Shown: positions 44,005 to 53,500, counted from the first letter of the stretch. The stretch: DNA of 64,000 nucleotides from Millisia brevis NBRC 105863 (GCF_001552615.1 NZ_BCRN01000002.1:1-64000); one strand, 5' to 3'. Made by a program: numbers and translations. Notes: generated from the sequence alone by a model not told the origin.

Positions 44005-45570
44005 ATGACCGCGTCACCATTGACGGATCGGCAGACCGACACCGCCACCAACGACGTGCGCCCGATGACCGGCGACGAGTATCTCGAATCGCTGCGCGAC
44101 GGCCGTGAGATCTACTTCCGCGGTGAACGAGTGACGGATGTGACCACACATCCGGCATTCCGGAATTCCGCGCGCTCGGTTGCCCGGATGTACGACAAGC
44201 TGCACGAACCCGAGGCGCGCGGCGTACTGTCCGTGGCCACCGACACGGGAAACGGAGGATTCACCCACCCCTTCTTCAAGACCGCGCACAGCGCCGATGA
44301 TCTGCTGGCCGCGCGCGAGGCCATCGTCACGTGGCAGCGCGAGGTCTACGGATGGATGGGCCGCTCCCCCGACTACAAGGCGTCGTTCCTCGGAACCCTG
44401 GGCGCCAATGCGGATTTCTACGGCGACTACCGGCAGAACGCCCTCGATTGGTATCGCAAGGCCCAGGAGCGGGTGCTCTACCTCAACCACGCGATCGTCA
44501 ATCCGCCGATCGATCGCGACAAGCCCGCCGACGAAACCGCCGACATCTGTGTACATGTCGTCGACGAGACCGACGCCGGACTGGTCGTCTCCGGCGCGAA
44601 GGTCGTCGCGACCGGCTCGGCGATCACCAATGCCAACTTCATCGCGCACTACGGATTGCCGTTGCGCAAGAAGGAGTACGGGCTGATCTTCACCGTTCCG
44701 ATGGAGTCCCCCGGCCTGAAGCTGTTGTGCCGCACCTCGTACGAGATGAACGCCGCGGTGATGGGCACCCCCTTCGACTACCCGCTGTCGAGCCGCTTCG
44801 ACGAGAACGACGCGATCATGGTCTTCGACCGCGTCCTCGTGCCGTGGGAGAACGTCTTCGCCTACGACGTCGAGACCACCAACAACTTCGTCATGCGCTC
44901 GGGCTTCCTGAACCGCTTCATGTTCCACGGCTGCGCCCGCCTGGCGGTCAAGCTCGACTTCATCGCCGGCTGCGTGCTCAAGGGCGTCGAGATGACCGGC
45001 TCCGCCGGCTTCCGCGGCGTGCAGATGCAGATCGGCGAGATCCTCAACTGGCGCGACGTGTTCTGGGGTCTGTCCGACGCGATGGCCAAGACGCCCGACG
45101 AGTGGGTGGGCGGCGCGGTGCAGCCGAATCTCAACTACGGGCTGGCCTACCGCACCTTCATGGGCGTCGGCTATCCGCGGGTCAAGGAGATCATCCAGCA
45201 GGTCCTCGGCAGCGGATTGATCTACCTCAACTCGCACGCCGACGACTGGAAGAACCCGGATATCGCCCCGTACCTCAACACCTACGTGCGCGGTTCCAAC
45301 GGCATCCCCGCCATCGACCGCGTCCAGTTGCTGAAGCTGCTGTGGGATGCGGTGGGCACCGAGTTCGGCGGACGGCACGAGCTCTACGAGCGCAACTACG
45401 GCGGCGACCACGAAGCGGTGCGCTTCCAGACGTTGTTCGCCTACCAGGCCAGCGGCCAGGACACCGCGTTGAAGGGCTTCGCCGAGCAGTGCATGTCCGA
45501 GTACAACGTCGACGGCTGGACCCGGCCGGACCTGATCGGCAACGACGACCTGTCGATCGTGCGCCGATGA
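44005..45570 (+). CDS. Two-component phenol/4-nitrophenol hydroxylase, oxygenase (HpaB family)
   Basis: A 521-aa FADH2-dependent monooxygenase of the HpaB/PheA1/NphA1 family that ortho-hydroxylates phenols to catechols. Family features include [54 protein letters not shown] and [29 protein letters not shown] lies 5 nt before the ATG. FADH2 would come from the reductase encoded at 45724. The substrate (phenol, alkylphenol or nitrophenol) cannot be fixed from sequence; the catechol pathway downstream favours phenol or alkylphenol. Confidence 0.87.
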   Translation: MTASPLTDRQTDTATNDVRPMTGDEYLESLRDGREIYFRGERVTDVTTHPAFRNSARSVARMYDKLHEPEARGVLSVATDTGNGGFTHPFFKTAHSADDLLAAREAIVTWQREVYGWMGRSPDYKASFLGTLGANADFYGDYRQNALDWYRKAQERVLYLNHAIVNPPIDRDKPADETADICVHVVDETDAGLVVSGAKVVATGSAITNANFIAHYGLPLRKKEYGLIFTVPMESPGLKLLCRTSYEMNAAVMGTPFDYPLSSRFDENDAIMVFDRVLVPWENVFAYDVETTNNFVMRSGFLNRFMFHGCARLAVKLDFIAGCVLKGVEMTGSAGFRGVQMQIGEILNWRDVFWGLSDAMAKTPDEWVGGAVQPNLNYGLAYRTFMGVGYPRVKEIIQQVLGSGLIYLNSHADDWKNPDIAPYLNTYVRGSNGIPAIDRVQLLKLLWDAVGTEFGGRHELYERNYGGDHEAVRFQTLFAYQASGQDTALKGFAEQCMSEYNVDGWTRPDLIGNDDLSIVRR

Positions 45571-45584
45571 GCAGCGCAGCGACG

Positions 45585-45607
45585 CTCGCGCGGGCCGCCC
45601 GCGCGAG
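45585..45607 (+). terminator. Hairpin after the oxygenase gene
   Basis: CTCGCGCGGGC and GCCCGCGCGAG are perfect 11-bp arms with a single central base, 14 bp after the stop codon. It explains why the reductase gene has its own promoter. Confidence 0.55.
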
Positions 45608-45619
45608 GGCGTGCGTCCA

Positions 45620-45688
45620 CAGTCATCGAATGGTGCACCGACAGTCATGGTCGTCGGCCGCCGGCTCTCATAGTGTCCCGGATCACAG
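45620..45688 (+). promoter_or_regulatory. AraC-controlled promoter of the flavin reductase gene
   Basis: CAGTCAT at 45620 and 45642 (22 bp apart), then TAGTGT at 45671, 23 bp after the proximal box, and GATCACAG. GGTGCACCGACAGTCATGG (45632-45650) is nearly identical to the P450 promoter at 50986-51004. Confidence 0.7.
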
Positions 45689-45723
45689 TCGTAATGGTGC
45701 GAATGGCGAGCGGGGTGATCACG

Positions 45724-46254
45724 GTGGACGCTGACGTCGATCCCGCCGATCTGGCCGCCACTCCCCTGCGGATGCGCAAGGCTCTCGGACGGTTCGCGAG
45801 CGGGGTCACGATCGTCACCACCGCCGAGAGCGAGTCCGAGGACAACGTGCACGGGATGACCGCCAACGCGTTCACCTCCGTCTCGCTCGATCCGCCGCTG
45901 GTGCTGGTCTCGATCTCGACCCGCGCGCGGATGGACACCAAGATCGCCGAGACCGGGCGCTACGGGGTGTCGATCCTCGCGGGTGATCAGGAGCCGCTGT
46001 CTCTGCACTTCGCCGGCGGGACGCAGCAGCCCGACCTGGTGCGCTTCGTCTGGCGTACCGGTGTCCCGCTGTTGGAGGGGGCGTTGGTCCACCTCGCCTG
46101 CACGGTGATCGACTCCCACCCCGCCGGGGACCACACACTGCACGTCGGCCGGGTCGACCAACTCTGGTACGACGACGGCCGTCCCCTGGTCTTCTACACC
46201 GGCAGCTTTCGCGCCCTGGAACTTCAGGGACGCGACGACGGATGGGGGTTCTGA
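45724..46254 (+). CDS. Flavin reductase, small component of the phenol hydroxylase
   Basis: A 176-aa flavin reductase of the HpaC/NphA2 type: LRMRKALGRFASGVTIVTT, HGMTANAFTSVSLDPPLVLVSI and FAGGTQQPD are typical. It supplies reduced FAD to the oxygenase at 44005. GTG at 45724 is chosen because GGGGTG precedes it by 6 nt and the predicted transcript starts near 45683; ATG codons at 45694 and 45703 are alternatives. Confidence 0.82.
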   Translation: MDADVDPADLAATPLRMRKALGRFASGVTIVTTAESESEDNVHGMTANAFTSVSLDPPLVLVSISTRARMDTKIAETGRYGVSILAGDQEPLSLHFAGGTQQPDLVRFVWRTGVPLLEGALVHLACTVIDSHPAGDHTLHVGRVDQLWYDDGRPLVFYTGSFRALELQGRDDGWGF

Positions 46255-46387
46255 CCGATTTCGAGCATTTCCGGGGCGTTCCGATCAGCGGCACAAATCG
46301 CTGGACATCGTTGTGAGCACGGGCACATAGTGGCGTCGGCTCGAAGGTTTCTCACGCGGGAATCCTCCGCGGAAGGTGGGTAGTTTC

Positions 46388-47194
46388 ATGGCGGCACTGC
46401 AAACGGTTCAGAAGCTCGGGCCGATCCTCGACCTGTTCACCGTGCGCAAGCCCGAATGGGGCGTATCCGAGGTCGCCGCGCAGGTCGGCGTCCCCCGCTC
46501 GAGCGCACACGCCCTGCTCTCCTCGTTGGTCGATATCGGTCTGCTGCAATGCAAATCGCGGGGTCGCTATCGGATCGGCTGGCGGGTCGTCGAGCTCAAC
46601 GAAACCCTCAAGGACACCGTCGATGTCAAGTCCTGCGCCGCGCCGGTGCTGCAGGCGCTCTCCGAGCGATTCGGGGAGACAACCCATCTGGCGGTGCTCG
46701 AGCGCTATCGGGTCATGTACGTCGACAAGGTGATCGGCAACCACGTCGTCAACGTGACCGGTGCGCGGGTGGGATCACAGCTCGACGCGCACGCCAGCGC
46801 GGTCGGCAAGGTCCTGCTCGCGCACTGCACCCCGCGCGAGCTCGAGCGCAACATCACCGGCAAGCCACTGCGCCGGATGACCCCGGCCACGATCACCGAC
46901 CCCGAGGTGCTGCGCCGGGAGCTGCGGGCCACGTTGCGCAACGGCTGCGCCGTCGACGCCGGCGAGACGGTCGCCGACGTTCAATGCGTCGCGGCGCCGA
47001 TCCGCGACGAGATGGGCGTCGTGGTCGCCGCGGTCAGCATCACCGCGCCGGTCAACCGCTTCACCGCCGCCCAGCACGAGTTCCGGCGGGCGGTGATCGA
47101 GGCGGCGGCTGCGGTGACCAAAGCGATCGCCACGAGCACCGAGTGTCCCCGATCGTGTACCGCGATCGACCCGGCGCTCGCCGCGGTCGGCTGA
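46388..47194 (+). CDS. IclR-family transcriptional regulator
   Basis: A 268-aa IclR protein: winged helix at residues about 5-75 (GVSEVAAQVGVPRSSAHALLSSLVDIGLL) and effector domain (THLAVLERYRVMYVDKVIG, DAHASAVGKVLLAHCTPRELE, DAGETVADVQCVAAPIRDE). It is likely an effector-controlled regulator of aromatic catabolism. ATG at 46388 is used; a GTG at 46376 would add four residues. It is convergent with a second IclR gene three bases away. Confidence 0.85.
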   Translation: MAALQTVQKLGPILDLFTVRKPEWGVSEVAAQVGVPRSSAHALLSSLVDIGLLQCKSRGRYRIGWRVVELNETLKDTVDVKSCAAPVLQALSERFGETTHLAVLERYRVMYVDKVIGNHVVNVTGARVGSQLDAHASAVGKVLLAHCTPRELERNITGKPLRRMTPATITDPEVLRRELRATLRNGCAVDAGETVADVQCVAAPIRDEMGVVVAAVSITAPVNRFTAAQHEFRRAVIEAAAAVTKAIATSTECPRSCTAIDPALAAVG

Positions 47195-47196
47195 GG

Positions 47197-47985
47197 TCAG
47201 CGGTGGTCGGCCAGGCGTCGGGTCAGCCCGAGGGTGGCGGTGCGCACCGCGGCGGCGGACAGTTCCAGATTGATCCGGTTGTGCCAGCCGGATACCGACA
47301 GACCGGCCACGACCTGGCCGTCGGCACCGAAGACGGTGCCGGCGGCGCAGGCGACACCCGGCATCGACTCCTCGAGGTCGTAGGCGATCCCGCGTTCGCG
47401 GATGCGTGCCAGCTCGGCGATCAGCCGACCCGGCGTGGTCATGGTCCGCTCGCTGAGCCGAGGCAGCCCGGCGACGAGCACCCGGTCGACCACATCGGCC
47501 GGCGAGTACGCCAGGATCGCCTTGCCGATGCCGGTCGCGTGCGCCGGCCAGCGGCTGCCGGTGCGGGTGGGCAACGGCGGCGCGTTCGGGCTGCGCACCA
47601 CCTCGAGGTAGACCACCGATTCGCCGTCGAGGACCGCCAGGTGGCTGGTGTGGCCGGTGGCCTCCCGCAGATCGCTCATGAACGGTCGGGCGGCCTCCCG
47701 CAGATCGCGTTGGCGGGGCACCCGCTGACCGAGCTCGAACAGGCGCAGCGCCAGGACGTATCGGGTGCCGTCGCGTTCGAGCAGACCGTTGTCGCACAGC
47801 TCGGCGGCGACCCGGTAGGCGCTCGACTTCGAGATCCCGGTCCGGCGGGCCAATTCGGACACCCCGAGCGGGATATCGGAAGCGCCCAGGGCGGTCAGGA
47901 TCCGGACGGCACGGGTGATCGAGCCGACCTCCGCTCCCCCGACGCCTTCACCCTCGTTTCGCTCACCGGCACGTTTTCCTTGCAC
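47197..47985 (-). CDS. IclR-family regulator divergent from the hydratase operon
   Basis: A 262-aa IclR regulator with SITRAVRILTAL, LGVSELARRTGISKSSAYRVAAELCDNGLL and effector domain segments HTSHLAVLDGESVVYLEVV, ATGIGKAILAY and CAAGTVFGADGQVVAGLSVSG. The GTG at 47985 lies within the palindrome at 47981-48001, which probably serves as operator for both this gene and the divergent hydratase-decarboxylase-tautomerase operon. Confidence 0.83.
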   Translation of the reverse strand: MQGKRAGERNEGEGVGGAEVGSITRAVRILTALGASDIPLGVSELARRTGISKSSAYRVAAELCDNGLLERDGTRYVLALRLFELGQRVPRQRDLREAARPFMSDLREATGHTSHLAVLDGESVVYLEVVRSPNAPPLPTRTGSRWPAHATGIGKAILAYSPADVVDRVLVAGLPRLSERTMTTPGRLIAELARIRERGIAYDLEESMPGVACAAGTVFGADGQVVAGLSVSGWHNRINLELSAAAVRTATLGLTRRLADHR

Positions 47986-48001
47986 GAGGGATCATCGTGC
48001 A
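47981..48001. promoter_or_regulatory. Candidate IclR operator before the hydratase operon
   Basis: Inverted repeat TGCACGA and TCGTGCA, 7-bp arms with a 7-nt spacer, sits in the divergent gap and overlaps the start of the regulator gene. Confidence 0.45.
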
Positions 48002-48074
48002 CCAGCCTCGGGAGGGACCGCAACGCCGATCGCGGTGTGCGGCCGTTCCCCTTCGAGAAAGTCGATGCGATCGC

Positions 48075-48881
48075 ATGACCGACGACCACATCACCGAGTC
48101 CATACAGGCGGCAGCGGATACCCTGCTGGCCGCCTACCGCACCGGGACCCCGGTCGACCCGCTCACTCCCGGCTTTACCGACCCCGATCTGTCGACCGCG
48201 TACCGCATCGCGCTCGCCCAGGTGCAGGCGTGGGAGAAGGACGGCGACACGATCAAGGGGCACAAGGTGGGCCTGGCGTCGCGGGCGATACAGCGACAGA
48301 TGGGTGTCGACCAGCCCGACTTCGGGCACCTGACCGCGTCGATGTTCCATCTCGAACATCAGCCGATCCCCGCCGCCACCTTCATCCAGCCGCGGATCGA
48401 GCCGGAGGTCGCCTTCGTCCTCGGTCGGCCGCTCACCGGCCCGGGCGTCACCGTCGCCGAGGCGGCGGCCGCGGTCGACTTCGTGCTGCCGGCTCTCGAG
48501 ATCGTCGACTCCCGCATCCGCGACTGGAAGATCGGGATCTTCGACACCGTCGCGGACAACGCCTCCTCGGGCGGGGTGGTGCTCGGTAGCACCCCCACCC
48601 GCCTCGGCGACGTCGACCTGCGCCGCAGCGGCTGCAACCTCTACATCGACGGGGACCTGGTCGCAACCGGGGCCGGCGGCGCGGTCCTCGGCTCGCCGCT
48701 CAACGCCCTGGTGTGGCTGGCCAATACGGTCGGCCCACTCGGGGTGACCCTCGAACCCGGACACGTCGTGCTGCCCGGTTCGATGACCCGCGCCCATCCG
48801 ATCGTGGCCGGCAATACGATCGTCGCCGAATTCGCCGGGCTCGGCAGCGTTACGGCCGTCCTGGGACAGGAGCAGCAATGA
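48075..48881 (+). CDS. 2-hydroxypenta-2,4-dienoate (2-oxopent-4-enoate) hydratase
   Basis: A 268-aa hydratase of the MhpD/DmpE family: GHKVGLASRAIQRQMGVDQPDFGHL, FIQPRIEPEVAFVLGRPLTGPGVT (metal-ligand Glu pair), EIVDSRIRDWKIGIFDTVADNASSGGVVLG. It hydrates the dienol from the decarboxylase to 4-hydroxy-2-oxovalerate. It overlaps the next gene by ATGA, consistent with a physical complex with the decarboxylase. Confidence 0.87.
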   Translation: MTDDHITESIQAAADTLLAAYRTGTPVDPLTPGFTDPDLSTAYRIALAQVQAWEKDGDTIKGHKVGLASRAIQRQMGVDQPDFGHLTASMFHLEHQPIPAATFIQPRIEPEVAFVLGRPLTGPGVTVAEAAAAVDFVLPALEIVDSRIRDWKIGIFDTVADNASSGGVVLGSTPTRLGDVDLRRSGCNLYIDGDLVATGAGGAVLGSPLNALVWLANTVGPLGVTLEPGHVVLPGSMTRAHPIVAGNTIVAEFAGLGSVTAVLGQEQQ

Positions 48882-49732
48882 CCGACATCACCACCCCGTC
48901 CTCCGACGAGCAGACGCCCAACCAACAGTCGTCGAACCAACAGTCGTCGAACCAACAGTGGTCGGCCGCCCGGGTGGCCGACATCCTGCTGACCGCCGAA
49001 CGCACCCGCACCTCGCGGACGTCGATTCAGAAGGAGTGGCCCGACCTCACGCTCGACGTGGCCTACCTGGCGCAGGACATCGCCCTGGCCGATCGCCGCG
49101 CGCGCGGCGAGGTGGTCACCGGCGTCAAGCTCGGACTCACCTCGCGGGCCAAGCAGCAGCAGATGGGCGTCGACGAGCCGTCGGTCGCCTGGCTGACCGA
49201 CACGATGGCGCTGCCCGCGGGTCTGCCGGTCCCCCGCAATCGGCTGATCCATCCGCGCGCGGAGCCGGAGATCGCGTTCGTCCTCGGGCGCCCATTGCGC
49301 GGTCCCGGCGTCACCGCGGCGTCCGCGCTGGCGGCGGTCGATCGGGTGTACGGGGCGATCGAGATCATCGACAGCCGCTATTCCGGATTCAAGTTCACCC
49401 TCGCGGATGCGGTGGCCGACAACAACTCCTCCGGCGTCTACATCACCGGTCCGATCAGCCGACGGGTGGAGGATCTCGATCTCGCCCTCGAGGCCTGCCT
49501 GCTCGAGGTCGACGGCGACATCGTCGACAGCGCCACCGGGGCGGCGGTGCTCGGCCACCCCGCCGAGGCGCTCGCCTTCGCCGCCAATACCCTCGGTGCC
49601 CGCGGGCACGGTCTGGAGGCGGGATGGACGGTTCTGACCGGCGGGATGACCGATGCGATTGCCGTGGCACCCGGCTCACGGGTGGCCGTACACTTCACGT
49701 CGTTGGGATCGATCACCGTCTCGGGAGGCTGA
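48878..49732 (+). CDS. 4-oxalocrotonate (2-oxo-3-hexenedioate) decarboxylase
   Basis: A 284-aa homologue of the hydratase, of the DmpH/XylI type: GVKLGLTSRAKQQQMGVDEPSVAWL, HPRAEPEIAFVLGRPLRGPGVT and EIIDSRYSGFKFTLADAVADNNSSGVYITG. It decarboxylates 4-oxalocrotonate. The N-terminal 28 residues carry an unusual Gln/Asn/Ser repeat (NQQSS three times) encoded by a 15-bp tandem repeat, outside the catalytic fold. Confidence 0.85.
   Translation: MTDITTPSSDEQTPNQQSSNQQSSNQQWSAARVADILLTAERTRTSRTSIQKEWPDLTLDVAYLAQDIALADRRARGEVVTGVKLGLTSRAKQQQMGVDEPSVAWLTDTMALPAGLPVPRNRLIHPRAEPEIAFVLGRPLRGPGVTAASALAAVDRVYGAIEIIDSRYSGFKFTLADAVADNNSSGVYITGPISRRVEDLDLALEACLLEVDGDIVDSATGAAVLGHPAEALAFAANTLGARGHGLEAGWTVLTGGMTDAIAVAPGSRVAVHFTSLGSITVSGG
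48920..48964 (+). repeat. In-frame 15-bp tandem repeat in the decarboxylase gene
   Basis: AACCAACAGTCGTCG occurs twice exactly and a third time with one change (CAGTGGTCG), encoding NQQSS NQQSS NQQWS. Copy number could vary by slippage without breaking the frame. Confidence 0.85.
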
Positions 49733-49737
49733 GAGCC

Positions 49738-49956
49738 ATGCCGTTCATCGAAGCGACCATCGCCGAGGGCCGCACCCCGGAACAAGTCCGTGAGCTGCTG
49801 CACGAACTGACCCTCGCAGCCCACCGCACCCTCGGCTCACCGATCGCGAACATTCGTGTGGTGGTCCGTGAGGTGCCTGAAACCCATTGGTCGGCAGCCG
49901 ATGTGACCATCGCGGAGCGGAAGGCCGCCGAGGCGAGGCAGAGCTGGAGCGACTGA
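49738..49956 (+). CDS. 4-oxalocrotonate tautomerase
   Basis: A 72-aa tautomerase beginning MPFIEATIAEGRTPEQVRELLHELTLAAHRTLG; Pro1 (after Met removal) is the catalytic base and Arg40 (NIRVVVREV) a likely substrate ligand. It converts 2-hydroxymuconate to 4-oxalocrotonate for the decarboxylase encoded just upstream (5 bp gap). Slightly longer than the 62-residue classical enzyme. Confidence 0.88.
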   Translation: MPFIEATIAEGRTPEQVRELLHELTLAAHRTLGSPIANIRVVVREVPETHWSAADVTIAERKAAEARQSWSD

Positions 49957-49963
49957 TTCTCCA

Positions 49964-49999
49964 CGAACACCGGGGCCGGTCAATCGGTCCCGGTGTTCG
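49964..49999. terminator. Bidirectional hairpin between convergent tautomerase and AraC genes
   Basis: Arms CGAACACCGGG (49964-49974) and CCCGGTGTTCG (49989-49999) flank a 14-nt centre. The same half-site CGAACACCGG forms the palindrome at 59772-59798, so a regulatory role is also possible. Confidence 0.5.
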
Positions 50000-51002
50000 C
50001 CGCGCGAAACTGCGCCGGACTCGCCGTGAAGCGGCGCCGAAATACCCGACTGAAATGGGACGCGTCCCGAAACCCCAGATGCACAGCGATTTCCGCGACG
50101 CTGCGCGGAGTCTGCAGCAGCATCGTGACCGCCCGATCCAGACGCCGCTGATAGAGCCAGGCGCGCGGCGTCGTCCCGGTCGACTCGAACAACTTGTGCA
50201 CATAGCGCACCGACATCCCCAGCTGCGCTGCGACATCCGCGATCGCATATTCCGGGTCGGCCAGCCGATCGAGCATCGCACGCTGCACGAGCGCCAGGTC
50301 GGCCACGTGCGCTCGTTCGGTCGCGCTCAGCGGCGTCACCTGGTCGGTGACCGCGGCGACGACCAGATCGACCACGGCCGCCGCGATCGTCAGCGACGAT
50401 CCCGCGGAATAGGAATCGTCGCGCCCGGCGATATCCACCAGCAGCCGTGACGCGATGCGCGCGGCCCCGCCGTCCGCCGAAATCAGCCGTCCGGGAACGG
50501 CATCGACCATAGCGGCGGACAATCGACCGTCGAGATGCGCCCGCGGTGTCCGTACGACCACCTGATGGAATTCGGTGATGCCGGCCACCGTGAAGGGCCG
50601 CGCGGTATCGACGATTCCGAAGGAACCCTTGTCGACGGTGATCGACCCCTCCCCCTGACTGATCGTCGCCGTACCCCGTGTGATCAGGCACAACAGGTAG
50701 TCATCGCTCGGATCCGAGCTGATCGTCGCCGGCGAGCGCACCACGGCGTGCGGGTCTGCACGCACCACGCTGACCGACAGGTCACCGACCTGGCGGGCGA
50801 CGATATCGGCGCGGAACGGCTCGCGTTCCTGCGCCCAATCGATATCCATCTCGCAATAGGTCGCGTCGAGCGCGCCGGCCCACGCGGTCCTGCTCTCCGT
50901 GGACTCCAATGCTCGAGTGCTTAGTGCCACTGAGGGTTTCGCGGTTCGGGCTGCCGCGGGGGCTGTGCACTCGGAGTCATCCATCGGTGCACCAACAGTC
51001 AT
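49980..51002 (-). CDS. AraC-family regulator of the P450 operon
   Basis: A 340-aa paralogue of the regulator at 42775: sensing domain (YLLCLITRGTATISQGEGS, FHQVVVRTPRAHL) and double HTH (IADVAAQLGMSVRYVHKLF, RSVAEIAVHLGFRDASHFSRVFR). ATG at 51002 is preceded by GGAGGTGATC, a perfect ten-base anti-16S match, with 6-nt spacing, which decides the start over the GTG at 51014. The start codon lies within the proximal AGTCAT box, suggesting autoregulation and divergent activation of the P450. Confidence 0.82.
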   Translation of the reverse strand: MTVGAPMDDSECTAPAAARTAKPSVALSTRALESTESRTAWAGALDATYCEMDIDWAQEREPFRADIVARQVGDLSVSVVRADPHAVVRSPATISSDPSDDYLLCLITRGTATISQGEGSITVDKGSFGIVDTARPFTVAGITEFHQVVVRTPRAHLDGRLSAAMVDAVPGRLISADGGAARIASRLLVDIAGRDDSYSAGSSLTIAAAVVDLVVAAVTDQVTPLSATERAHVADLALVQRAMLDRLADPEYAIADVAAQLGMSVRYVHKLFESTGTTPRAWLYQRRLDRAVTMLLQTPRSVAEIAVHLGFRDASHFSRVFRRRFTASPAQFRAANTGTD

Positions 51003-51043
51003 GGCCCCGATCACCTCCGCCTTCTAGTGTTCCAGATCACAGG
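50974..51043 (+). promoter_or_regulatory. AraC-controlled promoter of the P450-reductase operon
   Basis: GAGTCAT at 50974 and CAGTCAT at 50996 are 22 bp apart; TAGTGT at 51025 begins 23 bp after the proximal box and ATCACAGG follows. GGTGCACC (50986-50993) lies between, as at 45632. A class II activator promoter is inferred. Confidence 0.7.
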
Positions 51044-51132
51044 CGTGGTAAGCCACTCTTTCGGAATCGGATTCAGCCCATTCGAAAGTGCCGCCGCATG
51101 AGCGAATCATCCACGCCGGACGGGAGACTGCC

Positions 51133-52347
51133 GTGTCCGATATCAACGAATTGATCAGCGGAATCACGATCGCGGAATTGGAACGCGACCCGCACCCCTT
51201 CTACGAACGATTGCGCGCCGAGGCCCCGGTCGCGTTCGTTCCCGCGCTGGGCATGTACATCGTGTCCACCCGCGAGCTCTGTCTCGAGATCAGCCGGGCG
51301 GCCGAGGGCTGGCCGGCGGTGATCTCCGCCGCCGGCGGGCGCACCTTCGGCCCCGGCGCGCTGCTGAGCGCCAATGGCGATGCCCACCGGAAGCTGCGCG
51401 GCATGGTCGAACCGCACCTGCAGCCCTCGGCGGTCGACCGCTACGTCGACGATCTGGTGCGCCCCTTCGCCCGCAAGCTGATCGCCGGCTTCGAGAACGA
51501 CGGGGCGGCCGAGATCATCTCGGCCTACTGCGAGCCGGTCAGCGTCCGCGCGCTGGGCGATCTGCTCGGGCTCGACGATGTCAGCCACGACACGCTGCGC
51601 GACTGGTTCCACAAGCTGAGCGTCTCGTTCACCAATGCGGCGGTCGACGACACCGGTGAGTTCGCCAATCCGGACGGCTTCATCCCCGGTGACGAGGCCA
51701 AAGCACAGATCATCGCGCACGTCGACCCGAAGATCGACCGGTGGATCGAGCATCCCGATCGGTCGGCGATCTCCCATTGGCTGCACGACGGCATGCCCGA
51801 GGGACAGACCCGCAGCCGCGAGGAGATCTACCCGAACCTGTACGTCTTCCTGCTCGGCGCTATGCAGGAGCCGGGCCACGCGATGGGCACCACCCTCGCC
51901 GGCCTGTTCAGCCGCCCCGATCAGCTCGAGCGGGTCATCGACGATCCGACGCTGATCCCGCGCGCGGCGGCGGAGGGGATGCGGTGGGTGGCGCCGATCT
52001 GGTCGGCGGTGGTGAAGGTAGCCGAGCAGGAGGTCACCGTCGGCGGCGTCACGATTCCCGCGGGATCGCCGGTGATGCTGTCCTACGGCTCGGCGAACCG
52101 CGACGAGAACGCCTACGACGCGCCGACCGCCTTCGATCTCGACCGCCCCGTGATCCCCAACCTGACCTTCGGCGGCGGGATGCACGCCTGCGCGGGAACG
52201 TACTTCGCCACCAGCGTGGTGCGCATCGCGCTCGAGGAACTGCTCGAGGTACTGCCGAATATCGAGCGGGACACCTCGCGCGAGGTCAGCTTCTGGGGCT
52301 GGGGCTTCCGCGGCCCCACCGAACTGCACACCACCTGGGAGGTCTGA
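51133..52347 (+). CDS. Cytochrome P450, CYP255A-like (GcoA/AgcA aromatic O-demethylase type)
   Basis: A 404-aa P450 that I recognise as close to GcoA (guaiacol O-demethylase of Amycolatopsis) and AgcA of Rhodococcus. Shared stretches include [50 protein letters not shown] and [18 protein letters not shown], covering Phe positions that line the GcoA pocket. The haem loop is [13 protein letters not shown] at 51133 has GGGAG 7 nt upstream. Likely activity: demethylation of guaiacol or an alkylguaiacol to a catechol. The exact substrate is unproven. Confidence 0.82.
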   Translation: MSDINELISGITIAELERDPHPFYERLRAEAPVAFVPALGMYIVSTRELCLEISRAAEGWPAVISAAGGRTFGPGALLSANGDAHRKLRGMVEPHLQPSAVDRYVDDLVRPFARKLIAGFENDGAAEIISAYCEPVSVRALGDLLGLDDVSHDTLRDWFHKLSVSFTNAAVDDTGEFANPDGFIPGDEAKAQIIAHVDPKIDRWIEHPDRSAISHWLHDGMPEGQTRSREEIYPNLYVFLLGAMQEPGHAMGTTLAGLFSRPDQLERVIDDPTLIPRAAAEGMRWVAPIWSAVVKVAEQEVTVGGVTIPAGSPVMLSYGSANRDENAYDAPTAFDLDRPVIPNLTFGGGMHACAGTYFATSVVRIALEELLEVLPNIERDTSREVSFWGWGFRGPTELHTTWEV

Positions 52348-52348
52348 G

Positions 52349-53485
52349 ATGTCCGACCGATCCGCGGAGACCATCCCGGCCGCGGCGCCCGATGGGCCCG
52401 GGGACCGGCCGCCCGCCGGAGTCGGGGTCCAGGCGCCCGATCGGACCGGGTTTCAGCCGCCCGACGGGGCCCGGTTTCACCTCACCATCGACGGCACCGA
52501 CACCTCGTTGACCGTCGAACCGGGCCAGTCGATGTTGGATGCCGCACTGCGGGCGGCCGCGTGGATCCCGCATTCGTGCACCCAGGGGACCTGCGGGACC
52601 TGCAAGGTGCGGGTGCTGTGCGGCGCGGTCGACCATCGCGATTCGCCGGACTACACGCTGACGGCGGACGAGCGCTGCGGTGGCCTGGCGTTGGCCTGTC
52701 GGGCCACCCCCACACAGGATGTGCGGATCCAACCGGTGGGCGCCGTGGACGACGGCGTTCCTCGGCATCCCCTGCGGGACTACACCGGCACGGTCATCGC
52801 GCTCGAGGACATCGCCCGCGATATCCGCCGACTGGTGGTCGAGCCGGATATGCCGATGGCGTTCAACGCCGGTCAGTACGCCGAGCTGATCGTCCCCGGC
52901 CACGGGGTGGCGCGCCAGTATTCGATGGCCAATCCGCCCGACGGGCCCGGGGTGCTCGAGTTTCATGTGAAACGAACCCCGGGCGGCGTGGCCACCGAGG
53001 GATGGATCTTCGCCGGCCTGACCGTCGGTGACCGGGTGGCGCTGCGCGGCCCGCTCGGCCAGTTCCACCTTGTCCATCCCCAGCCCGAGCCGGCGATCCT
53101 GATCGGCGGCGGGACCGGGCTGGCGCCGCTGGTGTCGATCGCGCGACATGCCCTCAGCCACAACCTGGTTCCCGAGGTGTTCCTCTACCACGGTGGGCGC
53201 CGGGAGGAGGATCTCTACGATGTCGAGGTCTTCCGGGAGCTCGAGCGAGTCGATGGCCGCTTCCACTATCGGCCCGCGCTCAGCGAGCAGGAGTGGTCCG
53301 GGGCGACCGGGATGGTGACCGATGTGGTGGTCGAGGACTTCTCGTCCTGCAAGGGGATGAGCGCCTACCTCTGCGGGCCGCCGGCGATGGTGGCGGCCGC
53401 GCAGAAGGCCCTCAAGCGGCGGCGGATGCCTCCACGGCAGATTCGCCGGGAGGAGTTCACCCCGGCGCCGCAGGCAGCCGGGTAG
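52349..53485 (+). CDS. Three-domain P450 reductase, GcoB/AgcB type
   Basis: A 378-aa single-chain reductase: plant-type [2Fe-2S] domain at about 45-130 (SCTQGTCGTCKVRV and a distal LACRA Cys), FAD domain (GQYAELIV, ARQYSMAN) and NAD domain (ILIGGGTGLAPLVSI, YLCGPPAMV). This fused order matches GcoB, the partner of GcoA. One base separates it from the P450. The first 40 residues are a Pro/Gly/Asp-rich extension not needed for the fold. Confidence 0.83.
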   Translation: MSDRSAETIPAAAPDGPGDRPPAGVGVQAPDRTGFQPPDGARFHLTIDGTDTSLTVEPGQSMLDAALRAAAWIPHSCTQGTCGTCKVRVLCGAVDHRDSPDYTLTADERCGGLALACRATPTQDVRIQPVGAVDDGVPRHPLRDYTGTVIALEDIARDIRRLVVEPDMPMAFNAGQYAELIVPGHGVARQYSMANPPDGPGVLEFHVKRTPGGVATEGWIFAGLTVGDRVALRGPLGQFHLVHPQPEPAILIGGGTGLAPLVSIARHALSHNLVPEVFLYHGGRREEDLYDVEVFRELERVDGRFHYRPALSEQEWSGATGMVTDVVVEDFSSCKGMSAYLCGPPAMVAAAQKALKRRRMPPRQIRREEFTPAPQAAG

Positions 53486-53500
53486 CCCCGAAAGCGGCGG

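Noticed and set aside
49964-49999. Operator for the AraC regulator
   Set aside because: It overlaps two convergent 3' ends and has a 14-nt centre; a terminator is the simpler reading, though the half-site recurrence is noted.
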